This document shows positions 49,002 to 56,910 of a stretch of DNA of 64,000 nucleotides, piece after piece. The stretch is from Micromonospora sp. C95 (lineage in GTDB: Bacteria > Actinomycetota > Actinomycetes > Mycobacteriales > Micromonosporaceae). The position numbers and the translations under genes are program-made. The notes beneath the pieces were generated by a model, which saw only the letters and a program-made list of their open reading frames with translations, made no database searches and was not told the DNA's origin. The stretch spans positions 20,814 to 84,813 of the forward strand of contig NZ_JAGPXT010000015.1 of NCBI RefSeq assembly GCF_018070465.1, in the 5' to 3' direction. Position 1 is the first letter of the stretch; every line of letters begins with the position of its first letter.

Positions 49002-50125
49002 CTGTCACCATCACCCGCCCGGTCCGCCGTCGACCGGCGTTCCACCCGCTGCCCGTCGTCGCCGTGGACCGGCTCACCGCCGATGCCGTCGCGATCACCT
49101 TCGCGGTACCGGAGGAACTGCGCGAGACCTTCGCGTTCCGTGCCGGCCAGCACCTGACCGTACGCCTGCCGGCCGCAGCCGTTGCCGAGGACGGTGACGG
49201 CGGCCGGGACGTGCGCCGTTCGTACTCGATCTGCTCCACGCCGGCGGAGCTGGCGCGGCACGGGCGGTTGCGGATCGGCGTGCGGGAGATTCCGGGCGGG
49301 GCCTTCTCCGGCTACGCCTGTGGGGCGCTACGGCACGGTGACACCATCGAGGTGTTACCGCCGCTGGGGCACTTCACCACGGCCTACCGACCGGACCGGG
49401 CGCGCCACTATGGCGCGGTGGTCGCCGGTTCGGGCATCACCCCGGTGCTGTCGCTGGTCGCCACCGCGCTGGCCGTCGAACCGGCCAGCACCTTCACGCT
49501 CGTGTACGGCAACCGGACCGCCGGCAGCGTGATGTTCGCCGAGGAACTCGCCGAGCTGAAGGACCGCCACCCGACCCGGCTGCACCTGGTGCACGTGCTC
49601 TCCCGCGAACAGGGCGATTCGCCGCTGCTGTCGGGTCGGATCGACGCGGAGCGGCTGGGTCGGCTGCTGGAGACCATCGTGCCCGGCCAGGCGATCGAGG
49701 AGTGGTTCCTCTGCGGCCCGTACGGACTCGTGGTGGACGCTCGTGCGGTGCTGACCGCGCGAGGTGTGGCGGAGTCGGCGGTGCACACCGAGCTGTTCCA
49801 CGTTGACGCGCCGCCCGAGCCGGTGCGCCATAGCGACGAAGTGTCCGGCGGTACCGATGTGACGATCATGCTCGACGGACGCTCGTCGAGCTTCACCATG
49901 CGCCGCGGCGAACGGGTGCTGGACGCGGCGCTGAAGGTCCGCGGCGAGCTGCCGTACGCCTGCAAGGGTGGGGTCTGCTCGACCTGCCGGGCGAAGGTCG
50001 TCTCCGGCGAGGTCGAGATGGCCCGCAACTACGCCCTGGAACCCGACGAGGTGGCTGCCGGTTACGTGCTGACCTGCCAGTCCAGCCCGCTCACCGACAC
50101 CCTCTCCATCGACTACGACGCGTGA
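48998..50125 (+). CDS. paaE: 1,2-phenylacetyl-CoA epoxidase reductase PaaE
   Basis: A 375-residue NAD(P)H-dependent flavin reductase. An FAD-binding domain (RRSYSICSTPAEL, with the RxYS motif) comes first, then a nucleotide-binding domain (VVAGSGITPVLSLVATAL and WFLCGPYGLV). A C-terminal plant-type [2Fe-2S] ferredoxin domain follows, with cysteines in YACKGGVCSTCRAKV and a final Cys in VLTCQSSP. It transfers electrons to the PaaA diiron site. Last gene of the cassette. Confidence 0.95.
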   Translation: MTVTITRPVRRRPAFHPLPVVAVDRLTADAVAITFAVPEELRETFAFRAGQHLTVRLPAAAVAEDGDGGRDVRRSYSICSTPAELARHGRLRIGVREIPGGAFSGYACGALRHGDTIEVLPPLGHFTTAYRPDRARHYGAVVAGSGITPVLSLVATALAVEPASTFTLVYGNRTAGSVMFAEELAELKDRHPTRLHLVHVLSREQGDSPLLSGRIDAERLGRLLETIVPGQAIEEWFLCGPYGLVVDARAVLTARGVAESAVHTELFHVDAPPEPVRHSDEVSGGTDVTIMLDGRSSSFTMRRGERVLDAALKVRGELPYACKGGVCSTCRAKVVSGEVEMARNYALEPDEVAAGYVLTCQSSPLTDTLSIDYDA

Positions 50126-50245
50126 CGCTGGTGGGGGCAACGGCGGAGATCCTGGCTCTGCATGTGCGGGGTGTGGGTGCGGGCCGCGTCACGGCTCGGA
50201 ACACCCCTGGGGGCAAGTACCGGTGAGCGGCGTACGCTCGGGGGC

Positions 50246-51436
50246 GTGACGTTGAACCGGGAGATCGACGACATCCTGCAGCGCGGTGCCGACGGCGGGC
50301 GGATCACGCCCGAGGAGGCCCTGCTGCTCTACACCGACGCCCCCTTCCACGCTCTCGGCGAGGCGGCGGACGCGGTCCGCCGGCGGCGGTACCCGGACAA
50401 CATCGTCACGTACCTGATCGACCGCAACATCAACTACACGAACGTCTGCGTGACGGCCTGCAAGTTCTGCGCCTTCTACCGGGCGCCGAAGCACAAGGAA
50501 GGGTGGACCCACCCGACCGAGGAGATCCTGCGTCGCTGCGGCGAGGCGGTCGAGCTGGGCGCCACCCAGGTCATGCTCCAGGGCGGCCACCACCCGGACT
50601 ACGGCGTGGAGTACTACGAGGAGTTGTTCTCCTCGGTCAAGAAGGCGTACCCGCAGCTCGCGATCCACTCGATCGGGCCGAGCGAGATCCTGCACATGGC
50701 CAAGGTCTCCGGGGTGAGCCTGGACGAGGCGATCGCCCGGATCAAGGCCGCCGGGCTGGACTCGATCGCCGGTGCGGGCGCCGAGATGCTGCCGCAGCGA
50801 CCCCGCACGGCGATCGCGCCACTGAAGGAGTCGGGCGAGCGCTGGCTGGAGGTCATGGAGCTCGCGCACCGGCAGGGTGTCGAGTCGACCGCGACGATGA
50901 TGATGGGGACCGGCGAGACCGCCGCCGAGCGGATCGAGCACCTGCGGATGATCCGCGACGTGCAGGACCGTACGCGGGGCTTCCGGGCCTTCATCCCGTG
51001 GACGTACCAGCCGGAGAACAACCACCTCAAGGGCCGCACCCAGGCGACGACCCTGGAGTACCTGCGGCTGGTGGCGGTGTCCCGGCTGTTCTTCGAGACC
51101 GTGCCGCACCTGCAGGCGTCCTGGCTGACCACCGGCAAGGACGTCGGTCAGCTGGCGCTGCACATGGGGGTCGACGACCTCGGGTCGATCATGTTGGAGG
51201 AGAACGTCATCTCCTCGGCAGGGGCCCGGCACCGGTCCAACCTGCACGAGCTGATCGGGATGATCCGTTCCGCCGACCGGATCCCCGCCCAGCGGGACAC
51301 GCTCTACAACAGACTCGCCGTGCACCACACGCCCGACGACGATCCGAGCGACGACCGGGTGGTCTCGCACTTCTCGTCGATCGCCCTGCCCGGCGGCGGT
51401 GCCGGCCGCTCGCTGCCCCTGGTCGACGCCCGCTGA
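50246..51436 (+). CDS. mqnC: Cyclic dehypoxanthinyl futalosine synthase
   Basis: A 396-residue radical SAM enzyme that cyclises dehypoxanthinyl futalosine. Its cluster motif is Cys68-x3-Cys72-x2-Cys75 in NVCVTACKFCAFYRAPKHKE. Family blocks are TQVMLQGGHHPDYGVEYYEEL, DSIAGAGAEMLPQRPR and STATMMMGTGETAAERIEHL. GTG 50246 starts MTLNREIDDILQ. It is related to MqnE but clearly distinct. The intermediate enzyme that removes hypoxanthine is not encoded in this window. About 120 bases separate it from paaE. Confidence 0.95.
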   Translation: MTLNREIDDILQRGADGGRITPEEALLLYTDAPFHALGEAADAVRRRRYPDNIVTYLIDRNINYTNVCVTACKFCAFYRAPKHKEGWTHPTEEILRRCGEAVELGATQVMLQGGHHPDYGVEYYEELFSSVKKAYPQLAIHSIGPSEILHMAKVSGVSLDEAIARIKAAGLDSIAGAGAEMLPQRPRTAIAPLKESGERWLEVMELAHRQGVESTATMMMGTGETAAERIEHLRMIRDVQDRTRGFRAFIPWTYQPENNHLKGRTQATTLEYLRLVAVSRLFFETVPHLQASWLTTGKDVGQLALHMGVDDLGSIMLEENVISSAGARHRSNLHELIGMIRSADRIPAQRDTLYNRLAVHHTPDDDPSDDRVVSHFSSIALPGGGAGRSLPLVDAR

Positions 51437-51521
51437 CCGACGCACGCTGACCGACGCCCGGTCCCAGCGGAAGCGACGGACGCCGGCTGGCCACCAGGAC
51501 CGCCTCATCCGCCGCTAGAGC

Positions 51522-51629
51522 CGCGAGTTGCGGCATCCCAGGCCCTCCCCACCGGCCGGTAGCCGCGAGTTGCGGTGTCTTGGGCCTTCACAGCGGCGGG
51601 ACGGCGCGAGTTGCGGCATCCCGGGTCTT
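51522..51629. repeat. Three direct repeats, about 42 bp apart
   Basis: CGCGAGTTGCGGCATCCC-like units lie at 51522, 51564 and 51605. Each has a core CGCGAGTTGCGG followed by a degenerate ATCCCGGGCCTTC-type tail. The units are spaced 42 and 41 bases apart in the gene-free interval between mqnC and the surface-protein gene. Even spacing near four helical turns is compatible with protein binding, but no known motif is matched. Confidence 0.75.
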
Positions 51630-51639
51630 CGATGCGGCG

Positions 51640-51960
51640 GGCGGCGTCGTCGGGTGGTGGGGGCGGTGACCGGCGAGAGATCACTAGGCGTCATTACGGT
51701 TCCGGCGTTGAGTGACAGGGGTGACTCGATCGGTTGTCAGCCGAACGGCTCGGGTGGATCATCCATCCGGTCCGAAGCGCTGGGCCGCCACGGTCAGGCG
51801 CCGGGGCGCGACCAGGTAGCAAGACCCATCAATCCGGACAATCCTTAAGTTGCCATTAGCTGAGCAGCTTGTGACGGGTGTGTTCCAGGGTGGCGCGGGT
51901 GATCGCTGACCGCTAACGTCCCCGCCCGTACGCTTCCTACATCCCACGGGGAGACACCTT
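51640..51960 (+). promoter_or_regulatory. Long leader of the LPVTG surface protein
   Basis: About 320 bases without a gene precede ATG 51962. Several short complementary stretches occur, for example GCCGAACGGC, GGATCATCC and GGTCCGAAGCGCTGGGCCGCC followed by GCGCGACC. This suggests a folded 5' leader. I could not match it to a riboswitch class with confidence. The ribosome site before the ATG is CACGGGGAGACACCTTC. Confidence 0.4.
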
Positions 51961-51961
51961 C

Positions 51962-53146
51962 ATGATTTTCCGTAACCGGGCTGCCGCGTTCCTGGGGGCC
52001 GGCACCGCCGGCGTCCTCGCGGCCGGCGCCTTCGCCGCCCCGGCTCTGGCGGACGACAGCGCGGACCTCGCCATCAAGGCGACCGGAACCACGATCGCGG
52101 TCGGTGCGCCGGGCAAGGACGCCAGCGTCTCGCTGCTGAACAAGAGCAAGGTCGACGCCAAGGGCGTGCTCGTCGCCCTCGACATCAGCAAGCTGAAGAC
52201 GTCCCTCGTCGACATCGACGAGAGCGGCTGCAACCCGCGCGAGGACGGCTGGATCCTCTGTGGCATCGAGGGTGACACCATCCGCGCCGGCGAGGACGTC
52301 GACTGGTTCTTCCCGTTGACCCGCAAGGGCAAGGAGGTCGGTCCGGCCGGCTCCATCACCGCGGTGATCCTGCACGACGGCCCGGACCCGGACGAGTCCG
52401 ACAACGTGGTGACCGTGGACGTCAAGGTCGAGGGCACCGGTCCGGACCTGACCGTCGTCGCCGACGACGTCCGTAAGGCCGTCAAGGTCGAGGGTGGCAC
52501 GATCACCGAGGTCGGCGACCTGTACGCGGGCAACACCGGCCAGCTCATCTACGGCGCCTTCAACCAGGGTGACCAGGCCGCCAGGGGTCTGCGCATCGAG
52601 GTGCAGCTGCCCAAGGGCGCGACCTTCGCGGAGAAGGAGCCGGACTGCACCTACAACGCCGCGATGACCTCGCTGACCTGCGAGTACGACAAGGCCGTCC
52701 TCATCCCCGCCGCGCAGGACACCGACGGTGACGACCTGTACTCCGGTGCTCGCTTCTACAACCTGGTGAAGGTCGCCGACGGTGTGAAGCCGAGCAGCCT
52801 CACCGGTGGCAAGGTCACCATCGACTCGCTGTCGGTGCAGGAGGCCCCCAGCATCCTCCGGTCCGCCGCCACCTCGGCCCTGCCGGAGAACGCCACGGGC
52901 GTCGCGGGCAACGACGTCGACCCGAGCGACAACACCGACGACTTCGCGGTGGTCGTGGCCGCCAAGGGTGGCTCCGGTGGTGGCGACAACGGTGACGGCC
53001 CCGGCCTGCCGGTCACCGGTGTGCAGGTTGGCCTGATCGGTGGTGTCGGCGCGGGTGTGCTGGCCGCCGGTGTGGCCATGTTCCTGGTCGCCCGCCGTCG
53101 CCGGGTGGTCCTGGTGACCCCGGGTGACGAGAAGACGAACGCCTGA
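51962..53146 (+). CDS. LPVTG-anchored secreted surface protein
   Basis: A 394-residue cell-wall protein. The signal peptide (AAAFLGAGTAGVLAAGAFAAPALADD) is followed by two or more beta-rich extracellular domains with DUF11-like features (for example GPDLTVVADDVRKAV and QAARGLRIEVQLPKGATFAE). A Gly-rich linker leads to the sorting signal LPVTG at 349-353, a hydrophobic stretch and a basic tail RRRRVV. It should be covalently attached by a sortase, possibly of the actinobacterial E class, encoded elsewhere. The function is unknown. It is followed by a strong terminator. Confidence 0.9.
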   Translation: MIFRNRAAAFLGAGTAGVLAAGAFAAPALADDSADLAIKATGTTIAVGAPGKDASVSLLNKSKVDAKGVLVALDISKLKTSLVDIDESGCNPREDGWILCGIEGDTIRAGEDVDWFFPLTRKGKEVGPAGSITAVILHDGPDPDESDNVVTVDVKVEGTGPDLTVVADDVRKAVKVEGGTITEVGDLYAGNTGQLIYGAFNQGDQAARGLRIEVQLPKGATFAEKEPDCTYNAAMTSLTCEYDKAVLIPAAQDTDGDDLYSGARFYNLVKVADGVKPSSLTGGKVTIDSLSVQEAPSILRSAATSALPENATGVAGNDVDPSDNTDDFAVVVAAKGGSGGGDNGDGPGLPVTGVQVGLIGGVGAGVLAAGVAMFLVARRRRVVLVTPGDEKTNA

Positions 53147-53160
53147 GGTTCGTCCTCTAT

Positions 53161-53230
53161 CGGCCCGCGCGGGCCGTTCACATAACGCACCGCAGTGAGG
53201 GCGGGATGGGTGACCATCCCGCCCTCACTG
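53161..53230 (+). terminator. Palindrome and 17-bp-stem terminator hairpin
   Basis: CGGCCCGCGCGGGCCG (53161-53176) is a perfect palindrome. CAGTGAGGGCGGGATGG (53193-53209) then pairs perfectly with 53214-53230 around the loop GTGA. The stem is exceptionally long and stable and closes the surface-protein transcript. Confidence 0.85.
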
Positions 53231-53282
53231 TGTGCCTCGACCCTGCCCGGGCGTTCGACCGCCGGGCTGGCAGAGTGAAGGG

Positions 53283-53993
53283 GTGAGCCGTACCCCGCAG
53301 GGCCAGCGCGCCAGTCTGGACAAGCAGCCGCACGAGGTCGCCGCGATGTTCGACGGTGTCGCGGCCCGTTACGACCTGACCAACACCGTCCTCTCCTTCG
53401 GCCAGGACCGGTTCTGGCGGCGGGCCACCCGCGCCGCGCTCGCCCTGCGACCGGGCGACCGGGTGCTGGACGTGGGCGCGGGCACCGGCGTCTCCACCGC
53501 GGAACTCGCCCACTCCGGGGCGTACGCGGTCGGCGCCGACCTGTCCCTCGGCATGCTTCACGCCGGCAAGCGCACCCGCCCGCAGGTGCCGCTGCTGGCC
53601 GGGGACGCCCTGCGGCTGCCCTTCGCCGACGCCAGTTTCGACGCGGTGACCATCTCCTTCGCGTTGCGCAACGTCAGCGACACCGATGCCGCGCTGGCTG
53701 AGCTGGCCCGGGTGACCCGTCCGGGCGGCCGGCTGGTGGTCTGCGAGTTCAGTACCCCGGTCAATCCCGCGTTCCGCACCATCTATCTGTCGTACCTGAT
53801 GCGCTCGCTGCCGGCCGTGGCCCGCACGGTCTCCAGCAACCCCGACGCGTACGTCTATCTCGCCGAGTCGATCCGGGCCTGGCCGGACCAGCCGGCACTG
53901 GCGGCGCGGGTGGCCGCGGCGGGCTGGGGTCGGGTGGCGTGGCGCAACCTGACCGGCGGCGTGGTGGCCCTGCACCGCGCGGTGCGGAGGTGA
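53283..53993 (+). CDS. menG: Demethylmenaquinone methyltransferase
   Basis: A 236-residue SAM-dependent methyltransferase of the UbiE/MenG family that completes menaquinone. SAM motif I is VLDVGAGTGVSTAEL. The acidic loop is VGADLSLGML. The UbiE-specific regions are FDGVAARYDLTNTVLSFGQDRFWRR and ISFALRNVSDTDAALAELARVTRPGGRLVVCEF. GTG 53283 gives a normal length. It sits upstream of the reductase and nuo genes, grouping final quinone synthesis with complex I. Confidence 0.95.
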   Translation: MSRTPQGQRASLDKQPHEVAAMFDGVAARYDLTNTVLSFGQDRFWRRATRAALALRPGDRVLDVGAGTGVSTAELAHSGAYAVGADLSLGMLHAGKRTRPQVPLLAGDALRLPFADASFDAVTISFALRNVSDTDAALAELARVTRPGGRLVVCEFSTPVNPAFRTIYLSYLMRSLPAVARTVSSNPDAYVYLAESIRAWPDQPALAARVAAAGWGRVAWRNLTGGVVALHRAVRR

Positions 53994-54032
53994 GCGTGGC
54001 TTCACCGCGGTAACCCGCTCATTTAGGGGAAT

Positions 54033-54051
54033 AAGGCGATTATGTCGCCTT
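54033..54051. promoter_or_regulatory. 7-bp inverted repeat before a small gene
   Basis: AAGGCGA (54033-54039) and TCGCCTT (54045-54051) flank TTATG in an AT-rich patch. It precedes a TTAAGC -10-like element and the ATG at 54072. The arrangement suggests an operator or -35 region binding site, so an ATG at 54042 inside the loop is an unlikely start. Confidence 0.55.
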
Positions 54052-54071
54052 TGCGGCTTAAGCTGGCCGAC

Positions 54072-54281
54072 ATGACGGATCCGAAGAATGTGGCCATCGG
54101 GGATGCCGCAGAGCTTGTCGAACAGCTCAAAGGGCTGGCCGGAGCGGATCCCGCCGACGTGCGCCAGGTGGTCACCGAGGTGCTCGCGGCCCTGGACCGG
54201 GCCGCCGGTGGCACCTTGCGTGAGCAACTGCCCGAGACCATCCGGGCCGGCCTGGACGGCGCCGCTGCGGCGCGCCACTGA
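54072..54281 (+). CDS. Small hypothetical protein, 69 aa
   Basis: Begins MTDPKNVAIGDAAELVEQL. The product is a small soluble helical protein (ADVRQVVTEVLAALDRAAG, then LPETIRAGLDGAAAARH) with no cysteines or membrane segments. No ribosome site is obvious before ATG 54072, and a TTAAGC element lies 13 bases upstream, consistent with a leaderless mRNA. I recognise no family. It lies alone between menG and the reductase gene, with an inverted repeat at its promoter. Confidence 0.6.
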   Translation: MTDPKNVAIGDAAELVEQLKGLAGADPADVRQVVTEVLAALDRAAGGTLREQLPETIRAGLDGAAAARH

Positions 54282-54371
54282 GTGCCGCTCGCGAGCGCCG
54301 ATCGGCGCATGTCAAAGGAGCCCCTGCCCTACCTGAGGCGTCGATCGGGCGGCCTTCCCGGCGTCCAGCAG

Positions 54372-54387
54372 GTTAGGTCGACCTAAC
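54372..54387. promoter_or_regulatory. Perfect 16-bp palindrome GTTAGGTCGACCTAAC
   Basis: A perfect inverted repeat centred on TCGA lies 99 bases upstream of the reductase start and about 25 bases before a TAGACT -10-like element (54412-54417). Its size and symmetry fit a TetR-type operator. Spacing differs from the iron-box (IdeR/DtxR) consensus. Confidence 0.7.
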
Positions 54388-54430
54388 AAGGCGAGCTTAC
54401 GGCGTCGGTCATAGACTCGTCCCGGCTGGC

Positions 54431-54448
54431 TTGTGAAGCATTTCACGA
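54431..54448 (+). promoter_or_regulatory. Near-consensus Rex operator
   Basis: TTGTGAAGCATTTCACGA matches the Rex consensus TTGTGAANNNNTTCACAA except for one base in the right arm. It lies 23 bases before the reductase ATG and just downstream of the likely -10. A bound Rex protein would block transcription there when the NADH/NAD+ ratio is low. Confidence 0.82.
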
Positions 54449-54470
54449 GCAGGGCGGGGAGGAGGCGCTA

Positions 54471-55745
54471 ATGACCGCGGTGGAGAACGACGCCGACGTG
54501 ATCGTCGTGGGCGCCGGTCCCGGTGGTTCGGCGACCGCGTACCACCTGGCTCGGCACGGCGTACGCGTGCTGCTGCTGGAGAAGACCGAGTTTCCCCGGG
54601 AGAAGGTCTGTGGCGACGGGCTGACCCCGCGCGCGGTGCGGCAGCTCGTCCGGATGGGGGTGGACACCTCCCCCGAGGCCGGCTGGCTGCACAACCGTGG
54701 CCTGCGGGTGATCGGTGGCGGTGTCCGGCTGGAGCTGGACTGGCCGGATCTGGCCAGCTTCCCGAGTTACGGCCTGGTGCGCACCCGACTCGACTTCGAC
54801 GACCTGCTGGCCCAGCGCGCGGTGGCCGCCGGGGCCAAGCTGCGGACCAACGTGAACGTCATCGGACCGGTGCTGGACGGCGACGGTCGGGTGATCGGGG
54901 TGCAGGGCGAGGACGGGCCGGACAAGGCGCCGATCACCTTCCACGCCCCGCTGGTGGTGGCCGCGGACGGCGTCTCGGGCCGGTTCCCGCTCGCCCTCGG
55001 GCTGGCCAAGCGGGAGGACCGCCCGATCGGTGTCGCCGTCCGGCGCTACTACCGCTCCGAGGCCCGTCACGACGACGACTACCTGGAGTCCTGGCTGGAG
55101 CTGCGGGCCAAGGACACGAACGAACTGCTGCCCGGGTACGGCTGGATCTTCGGCCTCGGTGACGGCCGGGTCAACGTCGGGCTCGGCATCCTCAACTCGT
55201 CCTCGGCCTTCGGCAAGACGAACTACCGGCGGCTGCTCACCGACTGGCTGGCCAACACGCCGCCGGAGTGGGGGATGACCGACGAGGCCAACGCCGAGGG
55301 CTCGATCCTCGGCGCCGCCCTGCCGATGGGGTTCAACCGGGTGCCGCACTACACCCGGGGGGTCATGCTGGTCGGCGACTCGGGCGGCATGGTCAACCCG
55401 TTCAACGGCGAGGGCATCGCGTACGCGATGGAGTCCGGCGAACTGGCCGCGGAGGTCGCGGTCCAGGCGCTCGCCCGACCGGCCGGCGTCGAGCGGGAGC
55501 GGGCCCTGATGGCGTACCCGCAGGAGTTGAAGACCCGGTTCGGCGGCTACTACCGGCTGGGCGGGGTCTTCGTGAAGCTGATCGGCCGGCCGGAGATCAT
55601 GCGCGTCGCGACGAAGCACGGCATGCCACACCCCACGCTCATGCGCTTCGTGCTCAAGCTGCTGGCCAACCTCACCGACCCGCGTGGCGGTGACGCGATG
55701 GACCGGGTGATCAATGCGATGACCCGGGTCGCGCCGGCCGTGTAG
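54471..55745 (+). CDS. Geranylgeranyl reductase-family flavoprotein
   Basis: A 424-residue FAD enzyme. The dinucleotide fold DVIVVGAGPGGSATAYHLARHG is at the N-terminus, with the second motif GVMLVGDSGGMVNPFNGEGIAYAMESGELA binding FAD. Family members saturate isoprenoid double bonds. In mycobacteria MenJ reduces one unit of menaquinone. The location between menG and nuoA supports a role in menaquinone side-chain reduction, but this is inference. ATG 54471 has GGAGG. The promoter carries a Rex operator and a 16-bp palindrome. It may be cotranscribed with nuo, 108 bases away. Confidence 0.88.
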   Translation: MTAVENDADVIVVGAGPGGSATAYHLARHGVRVLLLEKTEFPREKVCGDGLTPRAVRQLVRMGVDTSPEAGWLHNRGLRVIGGGVRLELDWPDLASFPSYGLVRTRLDFDDLLAQRAVAAGAKLRTNVNVIGPVLDGDGRVIGVQGEDGPDKAPITFHAPLVVAADGVSGRFPLALGLAKREDRPIGVAVRRYYRSEARHDDDYLESWLELRAKDTNELLPGYGWIFGLGDGRVNVGLGILNSSSAFGKTNYRRLLTDWLANTPPEWGMTDEANAEGSILGAALPMGFNRVPHYTRGVMLVGDSGGMVNPFNGEGIAYAMESGELAAEVAVQALARPAGVERERALMAYPQELKTRFGGYYRLGGVFVKLIGRPEIMRVATKHGMPHPTLMRFVLKLLANLTDPRGGDAMDRVINAMTRVAPAV

Positions 55746-55853
55746 GGGCGCGGAGCAGGCAAGGTCCACCCCCGCCGGAGGGCGCGGGGTGGGATGTGAA
55801 TAGTGTGAAATTCGCCAACCACCGAGGGCAGGGAAGGACGAGCAGGAGAAAAT

Positions 55854-56219
55854 ATGTCGCTCTCGCCTTACGTACCCATCATCGGGCTGTTCGCCCTCGC
55901 CGCGGGTTTCGCGCTGTTCTCGATAGCCGCCGCCCGGTTCGCCGGCCCCCACCGCTACAACAGGGCCAAGCTCGAAGCCTACGAGTGTGGGATCGAGCCT
56001 AGCCCGCAGCCGATCGGCGGCAGCCGGTTTCCGGTCAAGTTCTACCTGACGGCGATGCTCTTCATCGTCTTCGACGTGGAGATGATCTTCCTGTACCCGT
56101 GGGCGGTCTCCTTCGACATCCTGCCGGTCTTCGGGTTCGTCGCCATGTTGGTGTTCATCGGTGCCGTCTTCGTCGCGTACGCCTACGAGTGGCGACGCGG
56201 CGGCCTGGACTGGGACTGA
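55854..56219 (+). CDS. nuoA: NADH-quinone oxidoreductase subunit A
   Basis: A 121-residue three-helix membrane subunit of complex I. The conserved loop YNRAKLEAYECGIEPSPQPIG and the following KFYLTAMLFIVFDVEMIFLYPWAV (with the conserved Glu/Asp) are present. ATG 55854 follows AGCAGGAGAAAAT. Two TGTGAA half-sites at about 55795-55808 may be weak Rex elements. First gene of the nuo operon proper. Confidence 0.96.
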   Translation: MSLSPYVPIIGLFALAAGFALFSIAAARFAGPHRYNRAKLEAYECGIEPSPQPIGGSRFPVKFYLTAMLFIVFDVEMIFLYPWAVSFDILPVFGFVAMLVFIGAVFVAYAYEWRRGGLDWD

Positions 56220-56232
56220 GGAAGGAACCGCT

Positions 56233-56910
56233 ATGGGTATCGAGGAGAAACTCCCCGCCGGTGTCCTGCTCACCTCGGTGGAGAAGCTGGTCAACTGGTC
56301 GCGCAAGTCGTCGGTCTGGGGCGCCACGTTCGGCCTGGCCTGCTGCGCGATCGAGATGATGGCCGCCGGTGGTCCGCACTACGACATGGGTCGCTGGGGC
56401 ATGGAGGTCTTCCGGGCCTCGCCCCGGCAGGCCGACCTGATGATCGTCGCCGGCCGGGTGAGTCAGAAGATGGCCCCGGTGCTGCGCCAGATCTACGACC
56501 AGATGGCCGAGCCCCGCTGGGTGCTCTCCATGGGCGTCTGCGCCAGCAGCGGCGGCATGTTCAACAACTACGCCATCGTGCAGGGCGTCGACCACGTCGT
56601 ACCGGTCGACATGTACCTCCCGGGCTGCCCGCCCCGGCCGGAGATGCTCATCGACGCGATCCTCAAGCTGCGCGAGAAGATCGGCCACGAGCCACTCGGC
56701 CCGAACGGTCGCAAGATGCTTGCCGCCCGCGAGGCGCGCGGTGACGTGCCGGTGGTGCCGTACGGCTCGATGCCGTCGTCGTACCGCAACGACAAGGCCC
56801 GGCGGGCCGAGTGGACGAAGGCCGTCCGCGAGGGCCGCGAGGAGCAGTTGCGGATCGAGAACTGGATGAAGGCCCAGAACCACCTCCACCCGTACGGGGG
56901 GATCAAGTGA
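56233..56910 (+). CDS. nuoB: NADH-quinone oxidoreductase subunit B
   Basis: A 225-residue subunit carrying the terminal N2 [4Fe-4S] cluster. Ligand cysteines are in FGLACCAIEMM, VLSMGVCASSGG and YLPGCPPRPEML. ATG 56233 follows AGGAACC. The C-terminal extension of about 40 charged residues (SYRNDKARRAEWTKAVREGR) is usual in actinobacteria. The stop overlaps nuoC (GTGA). Confidence 0.96.
   Translation: MGIEEKLPAGVLLTSVEKLVNWSRKSSVWGATFGLACCAIEMMAAGGPHYDMGRWGMEVFRASPRQADLMIVAGRVSQKMAPVLRQIYDQMAEPRWVLSMGVCASSGGMFNNYAIVQGVDHVVPVDMYLPGCPPRPEMLIDAILKLREKIGHEPLGPNGRKMLAAREARGDVPVVPYGSMPSSYRNDKARRAEWTKAVREGREEQLRIENWMKAQNHLHPYGGIK

Noticed and set aside
51522..51629. CRISPR array
   Set aside because: Only three degenerate units with about 18-base gaps of related sequence are present, with no cas genes nearby. 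Direct repeats are the better description.
54372..54387. Iron box (IdeR/DtxR site)
   Set aside because: The half-site sequence is similar, but the palindrome is 16 bases centred on TCGA, whereas the iron box is a 19-base site with a different centre.
55791..55815. Second full Rex site before nuoA
   Set aside because: TGTGAA half-sites occur, but no properly spaced TTCACA arm follows. At most it is a weak element.
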